From contig CAZQCG010000027.1 in NCBI GenBank assembly GCA_964592425.1, positions 3,941-67,940 on the forward strand: a DNA stretch of 64,000 bases, given 5' to 3'. The notes below the pieces were generated by a model, which saw only the letters and a list, made by a program, of their open reading frames with translations, was not told the origin of the DNA and did no database searches. This DNA comes from Viridilinea sp964592425 (GTDB taxonomy: Bacteria; Chloroflexota; Chloroflexia; Chloroflexales; Chloroflexaceae). This document shows positions 41,522-48,918 of the stretch, piece after piece. Position numbers and translations under genes: made by a program. Within the stretch, counting starts at the first letter, position 1, and each line of letters begins with the position of its first letter.

Positions 41522-42037
41522 ACGGGTCCCACCTTGTTTAATCGCTTCTGTGGAGTGGTTATAGACCTCCATGAAGCTTACCGGGCCGGAGGCCACGCCC
41601 ATAGTGCTACGCACAACATCGTTGCGTGGGCGTAGGCGCGAGAAGCTAAAGCCTGTGCCGCCGCCGCCCTGGTGAATAATCGCCTGGTGTTTGAGGGTCT
41701 CGTAGATCCCTCCCAGGTCGTCCTCAATCGGCAGCACGAAACAGGCGCTGAGCAGGCCGAGGGGCCGCCCGGCGTTCATCAGGGTGGGGCTGTTGGGCTC
41801 GAAGGTGCCACGGGTCATCAGCCGGTAGAAGCGGTCGGACCAGGCCGCCACTTGCTCGGGGGCGGCCCCGTAGCGCTCCTCGACGGCGGCGATGGTGTCG
41901 GCGACCCGGCGAAACATTGTCTCGGGTGTCTCGGTCACCTTACCTTGTTCGTCTTTGATCAGATAGCGTTTCTTGAGCACCGTACGGGCGATCTCGTTCA
42001 GCGCGGCCGGGGTAGTCTCGGGCTCAGTCCGGGTCAT
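41522..42037 (-). CDS. nrdJ: Class II ribonucleotide reductase, exon 1
   Basis: A 172-codon first exon. It has the N-terminal region MTRTEPETTPAALNEIARTV without an ATP cone, then FEPNSPTLMNAGRPLGLLSACFVLP (C99 is one of the redox cysteines) and IIHQGGGGTGFSFSRLRP. It ends AIKQGGTR, the left half of the motif completed by RGANMG in exon 2. Without splicing the frame adds one residue and stops. The ATG at 42035-42037 follows GAAGGAG at 5-base spacing; the frame extends upstream but shows no reductase sequence there. Confidence 0.92.
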
Positions 42038-42186
42038 GGGTACTCCTTCGTAAGCGGGCTGGTAGACACGCACAGACACAAACCCATTGCTGTGATGCTG
42101 TATCATAGCAATGAGGTGTAAATCGTTATCCAGGGCACAACCCGCCACGCCAGGGGCGGGCGGGCAGACCGGGTGCATGGATGATG

Positions 42187-42236
42187 ATACTATATGTAGT
42201 ATGCACCCGTTATGTTTAGCTCTAGATATAGTCTGT
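42187..42236 (-). promoter_or_regulatory. Two NrdR-box-like operators upstream of nrdJ
   Basis: ATACTATATGTAGTAT (42187-42202) is palindromic, and ACAGACTATATCTAGA (reverse strand, about 42221-42236) shares the ACTATATxTAG core. Their centres are about 32 bp apart, matching the helical spacing of paired NrdR boxes that repress reductase genes in many bacteria. The assignment is by resemblance; no nrdR gene is in the window. Confidence 0.55.
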
Positions 42237-42328
42237 GCAAGCGACGAAGTGTAGTGTAGCACAGCGTTGCCGGGGATGTCAAGGGCGTAAACCATTGACA
42301 CACCCTGCTGATGTACAGGCCGCCTGCG

Positions 42329-42472
42329 CATAGTTCAAACCAGCTTGAGCATCTAGGCGACAACCCCACAGCACCCACAGCACCCACAGCACCCACAGCA
42401 CCCACAGCACCCACACAGCGCGCTGGCGGGGCGGTGGGCGAACGGTCAAGCTGGAATGGCCGATTCTGAAAC
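42329..42472 (+). repeat. MITE-like element, family A, copy 2
   Basis: The flanks TTCAAACCAG...GGCGACAACCC on the left and GGTCAAGCTG...CGATTCTGAAAC on the right match the element at 2025-2134. The core holds five tandem GCACCCACA units (42368-42415), the reverse complement type of the 9-bp units in copy 1. It is non-coding. Confidence 0.55.
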
Positions 42473-42478
42473 CTTGTC

Positions 42479-43717
42479 TCAGCCCTGGCGCTCGCTATCG
42501 CTGAGCACCTCGTCGGCGGCGGCGAGCAGCGCAGCGATCCGCGGCTCGGCCAGCGGCGGCTGCTTGCTGCGCAGGTAGAGCTCAAGGGCGCGCCGTGGGC
42601 TGAGGCCGCCAGCCAGCTCCTCTTCGGCCCCGGCAAAGCGTCGTCGCCCGCTTCGCTCGACGTTGAGCACCACTGCGGCGATCACAAAAGCGCCCGCCTC
42701 TTCAAGCATGGCACGCATCTGCTCTTCACGCAGCAGGCCAGCCTGAGCACGGGTCACCTGCACTTCAAGGCGCACCACGGCCTGGTGCAGGTCGTGCCGG
42801 CTGATCAGCACGCGCACCTGCTCAAGCGGGTCGCTACTGGCCCGCACATCCTTCTCGATGCTCACGAACGGGCGGGCGGCCAGCGGGTAGAACTGCCAGC
42901 TTGTTCGCCCCTGCTCAATACTCACGATCACGCAGCCCTTGGGCTCATCGCGCTCGCCAAAATCAACCCGTTCGAGGCTGCCAGAGTAGACCATAGGCGG
43001 GTCGTGGCTGAGGGCCTGGTGTTTGTGGATGTGGCCCATAGCGACGTAGGCGATGCCAGGCTGGGCCATCACCGAGCGCGGCAAGACAAGATCCTGGCCC
43101 AGGGTCATCGCACGCTCAGCCCCCAGTTCGGCGCCGTCGAGGCTGCCGTGGAAGGCGATGATCGCTGGCAGATCGGGATCGAGCTGGCTGGCCTTCTCTT
43201 CAATAAAACGCTCGAGGCGCCGGCGCAGCTCGTAGTCCAGGGCTGCAAAGGAGACACCGCGCAGCTCCTCGCGGGTGAGCAGGGTATGGCGGGTGACCCA
43301 GGGCAAGGCGATGATCTGGAGCAGGCCAGCGTTGGTTTGAATGCGGTGCAGGTGGGGCCGGTCGGCGATCGTGACGCCCTCGACCCCAAGGGCATCGAAG
43401 ATCTCCACTGAGTGAGCGCGCCCGGCAGCCGGCGAGATGTCGTGGTTGCCGGTGAGGATGACCACCGGCACGCCCGCCGAGCGCAGCCGGTGGATGCGGC
43501 GGGCGAACTCGCGCTGGTGGGTCGGATTCGGCGTGCGATTCTTGTAGATGTCGCCAGCAATCAGCACCAGGTCGACGCCCTCGGCGAGGCCGAGGGCCAG
43601 GGCCTCATCGAGACGTTCAAGATAATCGACAAAGCGACTATGCAGGCCGGTCGCCGGATCGATCCGCCCGTAGTTCTCGACGCCCAGGTGGAGATCGGCC
43701 AGGTGCAGGAATTTCAT
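42479..43717 (-). CDS. sbcD: DNA repair exonuclease SbcD (Mre11 family)
   Basis: A 412-residue calcineurin-like phosphoesterase. The metal-site motifs appear in order: DLHLG, GDIYKNRTPN, LTGNHD, AFHGSLDG and GHIHKHQ. A C-terminal capping domain follows. SbcD with the ATPase SbcC forms the MR-type nuclease that opens hairpins and processes DNA ends. No sbcC is next to it; instead it overlaps the 3' end of a Yip1-type membrane protein gene by 4 bp. In a palindrome-rich genome an SbcCD nuclease is noteworthy. Confidence 0.92.
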   Translation of the reverse strand: MKFLHLADLHLGVENYGRIDPATGLHSRFVDYLERLDEALALGLAEGVDLVLIAGDIYKNRTPNPTHQREFARRIHRLRSAGVPVVILTGNHDISPAAGRAHSVEIFDALGVEGVTIADRPHLHRIQTNAGLLQIIALPWVTRHTLLTREELRGVSFAALDYELRRRLERFIEEKASQLDPDLPAIIAFHGSLDGAELGAERAMTLGQDLVLPRSVMAQPGIAYVAMGHIHKHQALSHDPPMVYSGSLERVDFGERDEPKGCVIVSIEQGRTSWQFYPLAARPFVSIEKDVRASSDPLEQVRVLISRHDLHQAVVRLEVQVTRAQAGLLREEQMRAMLEEAGAFVIAAVVLNVERSGRRRFAGAEEELAGGLSPRRALELYLRSKQPPLAEPRIAALLAAADEVLSDSERQG

Positions 43718-44316
43718 CGGAAGACCATGCCGATCATGCCCATGACCACCGCCGAAGTGGCGAAGGAGAGGATCAACGTAATCAGGGCCTGGCTCTGGTC
43801 GCGCAGGTTCATACTCGACTGGATGGCCAGGTAGCCATAGTAGATCTGCACAAGCATCAAGAGCAGACCGATCAGCAGGGTGGCAAGACCGACAATAATA
43901 TTCACCAGCGGAATCCAGGCGAAGAGGCTGAAGATAAAGGCCAGTACCGCGCCGATAATGATCAGCGGGGCGGTGAAGAGGGCAAAGGTGTAGGCAACCT
44001 CGTTCCAGGTGCCGCTACCACGGTAGAGGTTTTTGCCGATCAGGTAGACCATGCCGGTGAAGACGAAGAACTGGGTCAGGCCGCTCAACAGGCTACCGAT
44101 AAAAATGCCGATGCTGGGGCCGGGTGGGCCGGGCAGCAAGCTGGCCATCAGGGTGACAAAGGCGGCAACTACGATGGCGATGCCTACGTAGATCGCGGCG
44201 TTGCTCATCGAGCCGCGCTGCTCGTAGCGCTCAAAGGTAGTCACACTCGGATTGGCCAGCACATCGCGACTCTGCGCGACCATCTCCGGCAGCGAGGATT
44301 GCTTGATCATGGTCAT
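43714..44316 (-). CDS. Yip1-domain membrane protein
   Basis: A 200-residue protein with five hydrophobic segments and the Yip1-like pattern AFVTLMASLL, FFVFTGMVYLIGKNLYRGSGTWNEVAYTFALFTAP and ITLILSFATSAVVMGMIGMV. Bacterial Yip1-domain proteins have no settled function. The ATG at 44316 lies 9 bases after AAGGAG. Its stop overlaps the sbcD start (ATGA), so the two are probably translated together. Confidence 0.75.
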   Translation of the reverse strand: MTMIKQSSLPEMVAQSRDVLANPSVTTFERYEQRGSMSNAAIYVGIAIVVAAFVTLMASLLPGPPGPSIGIFIGSLLSGLTQFFVFTGMVYLIGKNLYRGSGTWNEVAYTFALFTAPLIIIGAVLAFIFSLFAWIPLVNIIVGLATLLIGLLLMLVQIYYGYLAIQSSMNLRDQSQALITLILSFATSAVVMGMIGMVFR

Positions 44317-44589
44317 GGGTTGATTCTCCTTGAGTCAGGGCTGTTACACACCAGTGGGATTACACTTTCTCCGGCGACGTATGCCACAGTATCCCACACT
44401 ATCCCACATGAATCCCTCATCCCTGTGGGATAAACCCAGCTTGAGGCGTCAGGCGTTTGCTGAGGTTGCTGCGCTTCGGGTGTCAAGAGTTTTGCGCACT
44501 TATGTTCTGGATGTGCGCGGGGGTTGATCAGGGGATATGCTATACTGCAATGCAGGTATATCATAGCACCCCTCTGTGCGGGAACGCGA

Positions 44590-44837
44590 GTCAGGAACCC
44601 ACGGCTGAAGCTCGTGGGCTTGGGGAGCCATCCCTAAGTCCGTCCTGACCAGTCTCAGTCCTTCACGGGACTACGTTTCGGAGGTCACGATACCGGCGGG
44701 TGTGTTGCCAGCCTGCCGCTCTCTCGTCGGTGATCACACCCGCCTGGGGAAAGGGCGGGAGGTTGCCGACACGACAAGCCTTTGAGACATTGACAAGGCG
44801 AACCTTACCCCGGAAACGGGAGCGGAGTAATCCAACC
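44590..44837 (+). ncRNA. HEARO / omega-RNA of IscB
   Basis: The 5' non-coding segment directly before iscB folds into stacked hairpins. An outer stem GTCAGGA/TCCTGAC (44590-44596 and 44643-44649) encloses CCCACG/CGTGGG and GGGGA/TCCC stems; further hairpins follow up to the start codon. This position and design fit the HEARO RNA, the guide RNA of IscB. By analogy the guide would be the roughly 16-20 bases just left of 44590, i.e. host flank. Confidence 0.8.
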
Positions 44838-46139
44838 ATGTCCCATGTGTTTGTCCTCAGCAGCGACCGGCAGCCGCTTGACCCGTGCCACCCGGCACGG
44901 GCGCGGCGGCTGCTCACCAGCGGGAAGGCAGCGGTCTTCCGCCGCTTCCCGTTCACGATCATCCTTCGCGCCCGCACGGCAGCGGAAAGCGTCACGCACC
45001 CGCATCGGCTGAAGATCGACCCCGGCTCCAAAACAACCGGCATCGCCGTGGTTGCGGAGGAGACGGGCAAGGTCGTGTGGGCCGGGGAACTGACCCACCG
45101 GGGGCAGGCCATCCGCGACCGGCTGCTCAAACGGCGGGCCGTGCGCCGCGCTCGTCGGCAGCGCAAGACCCGTTATCGCAAGGCACGCTTCCTCAATCGC
45201 CGCAGGCCCGAGGGCTGGCTGCCGCCAAGCCTTCAGCACCGGGTAGACACGACGCTGACCTGGGTCAACCGGCTGCGGCGGTACGTCCCCGTCGCTGCCC
45301 TGAGCGTCGAACTGGTCAGGTTCGATACCCAACTGATGCAGGATGCGGAAATCTCCGGCGTCGAGTACCAGCAGGGTGAGTTGGCCGGGTACGAGGTTCG
45401 GGAGTATCTCTTGGAGAAGTGGGGCCGTCGCTGCGCCTACTGCGGTAAGGAGGGTCTGCCCTTGCAGGTTGAGCATATCGTCCCATGCTCGCGGGGCGGG
45501 TCAGATCGGGTCAGCAACCTGACCCTGGCCTGTGAAGGCTGCAACCAGGCCAAGGGCGACCGCACGGCGGCCGAGTTCGGCCACCCGGAGGTGCAAGCCC
45601 AGGCCCGTCGTCCGCTGAAGGACGCCGCAGTGGTCAACAGCACCCGCTGGGCACTCTATCAGCGGCTCTTCGCCACTGGCCTGCCCGTGGAAACGGGTAC
45701 GGGCGGGCGCACGAAGTTCAACCGCACCCGCCTGGGCATGCCCAAGGCCCACTGGATAGATGCCGCCTGTGTGGGAGCCAGCACGCCCGACGCGCTCGAC
45801 ACGCGGGGCATCCACCCCCTGCGGATCACCGCGACCGGCCATGGGACGCGCCAGATGTGCCGGATGGATAGGTACGGCTTCCCACGCACCGGCCCCAAGC
45901 AGGCCCGCACGGTTCGCGGCTTCCGAACCGGCGACATGGTGCGGGCCGTCGTCACCACCGGGAAGAAGGTCGGGACGTACACCGGGCGGGTGGCGGTGCG
46001 CGCCAGCGGGAGTTTCAACATCACCACCAGCAACGGCACCGTGCAGGGTCTTTCCTATCGGTTCGTTCGCGCCATCCAGCGGAACGATGGCTATGCGTAT
46101 CAGACCCAGCCCATACCAGCGCACGCTGAAGCGGGCTGA
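44838..46139 (+). CDS. iscB: RNA-guided endonuclease IscB
   Basis: A 433-residue protein with the full IscB architecture. The PLMP-type N-terminus VFVLSSDRQPLDPCHPARAR has PLDP here. RuvC-I is KIDPGSKTTGIAV (D61), followed by an Arg-rich bridge helix (about 95-125, RRAVRRARRQRKTRYRKARF), RuvC-II SVELVRFDTQ (E158), an HNH domain with CxxC pairs C199/C202 and C232/C235 and the catalytic VEHIVP (H213), and RuvC-III HWIDAACVGA (H305, D308). A C-terminal target-motif-interacting region follows. All nuclease residues are present, so it should be active with its omega-RNA. The ATG at 44838 directly follows the RNA-encoding region. IscB is the ancestor type of Cas9. Confidence 0.95.
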   Translation: MSHVFVLSSDRQPLDPCHPARARRLLTSGKAAVFRRFPFTIILRARTAAESVTHPHRLKIDPGSKTTGIAVVAEETGKVVWAGELTHRGQAIRDRLLKRRAVRRARRQRKTRYRKARFLNRRRPEGWLPPSLQHRVDTTLTWVNRLRRYVPVAALSVELVRFDTQLMQDAEISGVEYQQGELAGYEVREYLLEKWGRRCAYCGKEGLPLQVEHIVPCSRGGSDRVSNLTLACEGCNQAKGDRTAAEFGHPEVQAQARRPLKDAAVVNSTRWALYQRLFATGLPVETGTGGRTKFNRTRLGMPKAHWIDAACVGASTPDALDTRGIHPLRITATGHGTRQMCRMDRYGFPRTGPKQARTVRGFRTGDMVRAVVTTGKKVGTYTGRVAVRASGSFNITTSNGTVQGLSYRFVRAIQRNDGYAYQTQPIPAHAEAG

Positions 46140-46200
46140 AGCAGGGCGCTCCTCCCATGGCTGAAGCGCCTGGGTTTCCGCGCCTGAAGGCAAGCATGCT

Positions 46201-47376
46201 ATGAGCGAGCACATCATCTACCTTGACCACGCGGCCACGACACCCCTCGATCCTGATGTGCTTGAGGCCATGCTGCCCTATTTTCGTCGCCACCCCGGCA
46301 ACCCTTCAAGCATCCACCAGCTGGGCCGCAATGCTCTGCAGGCCCTTGACGATGCCCGTGAGCAGGTGGCCCTGGTGCTGGGCTGCACCCACCGCGAGGT
46401 GATCTTTACCGGCGGCGGCAGCGAGAGTGTCAATCTGGCCCTCAAAGGGGCCGCTTTTGCCCGGCGCGACGAGGGGCGGGGCACGCATCTGATCGTTAGT
46501 GCGATTGAGCACCACGCCGTTTTGCACACCGCCGAGTACCTTGAACACTTTGGCTTCACGGTGACTATCCTGCCGGTCGATGCGGCGGGCCTGGTGCGCC
46601 CGGACGACCTGCGGGCGGCCCTGCGCCCTGATACAGTACTCGCCTCGGTGATCTACGCCAACAATGAAATTGGCACCGTGCAGCCGATTGCCGAACTTGG
46701 CGCGATCTGCCGTGAGCATGGCGTGCTCTTGCATACCGATGCGGTCCAGGCTCCTGGCTGCCTACCGCTTGATGTCGAGACGCTTCAGGTTGATCTGCTG
46801 AGCCTGACGGCGCACAAGTTCTACGGCCCCAAGGGTGTGGGCGTGCTCTATGCACGGCGTGGCACGCCTCTGCTGCCGCAGATCAACGGTGGAGGCCAGG
46901 AGCGGCGGCGGCGCGCTGGCACTGAGAATGTGCCCGGCATTGTCGGCCTGGCCGCCGCCCTCAGCCGCGCCGAAGCACGCCGGCCCGCCTACATTGCCCG
47001 TATGGCCAGCCTGCGCGACCGCCTGATCAGCGGGGTGCTTGCGCGTATCCCCCAGAGTTGGCTCAATGGCGACCCGTTGCACCGCCTGCCGACCAATGCC
47101 AACCTTGGCTTTGCCTGTGTCGAGGGCGAGAGTGTGCTGCTCCTGCTTGACCAGGCTGGCATCTGCGCCAGCAGCGGTTCGGCCTGTACCGCAGGAGCAC
47201 TTGAGCCGTCGCATGTACTGACCGCCCTGGGCTTGTCGGCCGACCTGGCCAACGGCTCGGTGCGCTTCTCGCTCGGCCAGTCGACCAGCGAAGCTGAGAT
47301 CGACTATCTGCTCGCTGTGCTCCCGACAATGATTGAGCGCCTGCGGGCGGTCGTTATCTGTGAGGCAATTCGATGA
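46201..47376 (+). CDS. Cysteine desulfurase (NifS/IscS class)
   Basis: A 391-residue PLP enzyme mobilising sulfur from cysteine for Fe-S clusters or thio-cofactors. It has YLDHAATTPLDP, the NNEIGTVQPI block, the PLP lysine K206 in LTAHKFYGPKG, and the persulfide Cys C329 in ASSGSACTAGALEPSHVL (group I loop). The IscB element ends about 20 bp before its ATG, so its native promoter may have been displaced. Its iron-sulfur partner genes are not nearby, and glcF is convergent. Confidence 0.94.
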   Translation: MSEHIIYLDHAATTPLDPDVLEAMLPYFRRHPGNPSSIHQLGRNALQALDDAREQVALVLGCTHREVIFTGGGSESVNLALKGAAFARRDEGRGTHLIVSAIEHHAVLHTAEYLEHFGFTVTILPVDAAGLVRPDDLRAALRPDTVLASVIYANNEIGTVQPIAELGAICREHGVLLHTDAVQAPGCLPLDVETLQVDLLSLTAHKFYGPKGVGVLYARRGTPLLPQINGGGQERRRRAGTENVPGIVGLAAALSRAEARRPAYIARMASLRDRLISGVLARIPQSWLNGDPLHRLPTNANLGFACVEGESVLLLLDQAGICASSGSACTAGALEPSHVLTALGLSADLANGSVRFSLGQSTSEAEIDYLLAVLPTMIERLRAVVICEAIR

Positions 47377-47386
47377 CCATGTGCCC

Positions 47387-48796
47387 TCAGGAGGCCGGGC
47401 CGCGCTGGTAGCTTTCGTCAAGTAGTTCGACGATATAACGCACCTGTACCGCTTCGCCGCGTCGCCGTAGCTCACCGGCCAGTTGCAGGGCGCAGCCGGG
47501 GTTGGCGGTGACGATCACTCGTGCGCCTGTCTCCAGCGCATGATCAACCTTGCGGGCCCCAAGCTGCAGCGCCATAGTCGGCTGGGTCACGTTGTAGACG
47601 CCGGCGCTGCCGCAGCAAAGCGAGCTCTCGTTCATTTCGCGCAGTTCGAGGCCAGGGATAGCCCGCAAGAGGCTGCGCGGTTGCACGGTGATGCGCTGAG
47701 CATGGGCCAGGTGGCAGGGTTCCTGGTAGGTGACGCTGATCGCCAGTGGGCCAAGGGCGGCCTGGTTGAGCTCGATCCCGGCCAGGAATTCGTGAATGTC
47801 CTTGATCTTGTGGCTGAAAGCGACGGCTCGTTCATGCCACTCGGCATCGTCATGCAGCAGATGGCCGTACTCTTTGAGCGTGCTGCCGCAGCCAGCTGCA
47901 TTGACGATGATCGCGTCAACCCCCAGGCCCTCAAAGGCGGCAATATTCTGCCGCGCCAGGTCGCGCCCGCCATCAAGGTCGCCGCCGTGGGTGTGCAAGG
48001 CCCCGCAGCAGCCCTGATCAGGCGGCAGAATGACTTCGCAGCCGTTCTTCTGCAAGACGCGGATGGTGGCTTCGTGGACGTTGGCGAAGGCGGTGCTCAT
48101 AATGCAGCCGGTAAGCACGGCAACACTGTAGCGTCGTGTACCTTCGGCGGGGTAGATCTGGCCTTTGGGTACCACAAAACGCTCGCTGATCGGCGGCAAC
48201 ATTGTCTCGGTCTCGGCGAGACCGAGCAGGTTGAGCATACCGCTGGTGCGAACGAGCCGCTGCAGGCCGCTCTGCTGGTAGAGGCGCATCGAGCCTGAGA
48301 AGGTGCGGAAGAGGCTCATCTGTTTGAAGAGCCCGTTGAAGACGACACCGCGCAGGGCTTGCTGCCAGAGTGGGCGCGGCGGCAGCCCTGTTGGCGCAGC
48401 CGGGGCGGGGGGTGCCGGGGCTGTGGGGGCCTTGATCGCCCCGGAGGCTCGCGCCTGCTCAAGCTGGGCACGGCTGGCTTCCAGGATGGCTCCGTACTGC
48501 ACGCCTGAGGGGCAGACGGCCTCGCAGGCGCGACAATTGAGACATTGGCTCATCTGCTCCTGGAAGACCTCACTCTCCAGACCGATGCGCCCCTCATCAA
48601 CCGCCTTCATCAGGTAGATCCGCCCGCGGGGCGAAGACATCTCCAGTCCAGTCTCGCGGTAGGTTGGGCATGACGAGAGACAGAGCCCGCAGTGGACGCA
48701 GGTGTTGATGATCGCCGAACTGGGCCGATCTTTGTCGCTGAAGCCCAGCAGAGGGAGGTTGACGCTGTTCGCCGTCGGCGTAGTCTCATGTGTCAC
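47387..48796 (-). CDS. glcF: Glycolate oxidase iron-sulfur subunit
   Basis: A 469-residue protein with two 4Fe-4S motifs: CVHCGLCLSSCP (C33, C36, C39, C43) and CLNCRACEAVCP (C85, C88, C91, C95). Two CCG domains follow: GCCGALHTHGGDL with NAAGCGSTLKEYG, and SLCCGSAGVYNVTQP with NPGCALQLAGELRRRG. An Ala/Pro linker lies around residues 118-140. GlcF passes electrons from the flavin subunits to the quinone pool. It is the last gene of the glc cluster, 122 bp after the fusion gene. Confidence 0.95.
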   Translation of the reverse strand: MTHETTPTANSVNLPLLGFSDKDRPSSAIINTCVHCGLCLSSCPTYRETGLEMSSPRGRIYLMKAVDEGRIGLESEVFQEQMSQCLNCRACEAVCPSGVQYGAILEASRAQLEQARASGAIKAPTAPAPPAPAAPTGLPPRPLWQQALRGVVFNGLFKQMSLFRTFSGSMRLYQQSGLQRLVRTSGMLNLLGLAETETMLPPISERFVVPKGQIYPAEGTRRYSVAVLTGCIMSTAFANVHEATIRVLQKNGCEVILPPDQGCCGALHTHGGDLDGGRDLARQNIAAFEGLGVDAIIVNAAGCGSTLKEYGHLLHDDAEWHERAVAFSHKIKDIHEFLAGIELNQAALGPLAISVTYQEPCHLAHAQRITVQPRSLLRAIPGLELREMNESSLCCGSAGVYNVTQPTMALQLGARKVDHALETGARVIVTANPGCALQLAGELRRRGEAVQVRYIVELLDESYQRGPAS

Positions 48797-48918
48797 AGCT
48801 GACTCCTTGAAGAGGGTTAGGCAAACCCTGTTTGCTCTAGAAGGTCACGTATATCTTTCGGTATGGCCTGGGGTGCAGCGCGTTGCGCCCCTATTGCGAT
48901 CGACGCTGGTGGTTCTAT

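Larger units (their letters stand above)
44590..46180 (+). mobile_element. IscB-bearing IS200/IS605-like element (no TnpA)
   Basis: The element has a hairpin near each end with nearly the same sequence: CCCACGGCTGAAGCTCGTGGG (44598-44618) on the left and CCCATGGCTGAAGCGCCTGGG (46154-46174) on the right. Between them are a structured non-coding segment and iscB. No tnpA Y1 transposase is present, so mobility would depend on one in trans. The right end lies about 20 bases before the cysteine desulfurase start. Exact ends are inferred from the hairpins. Confidence 0.75.
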
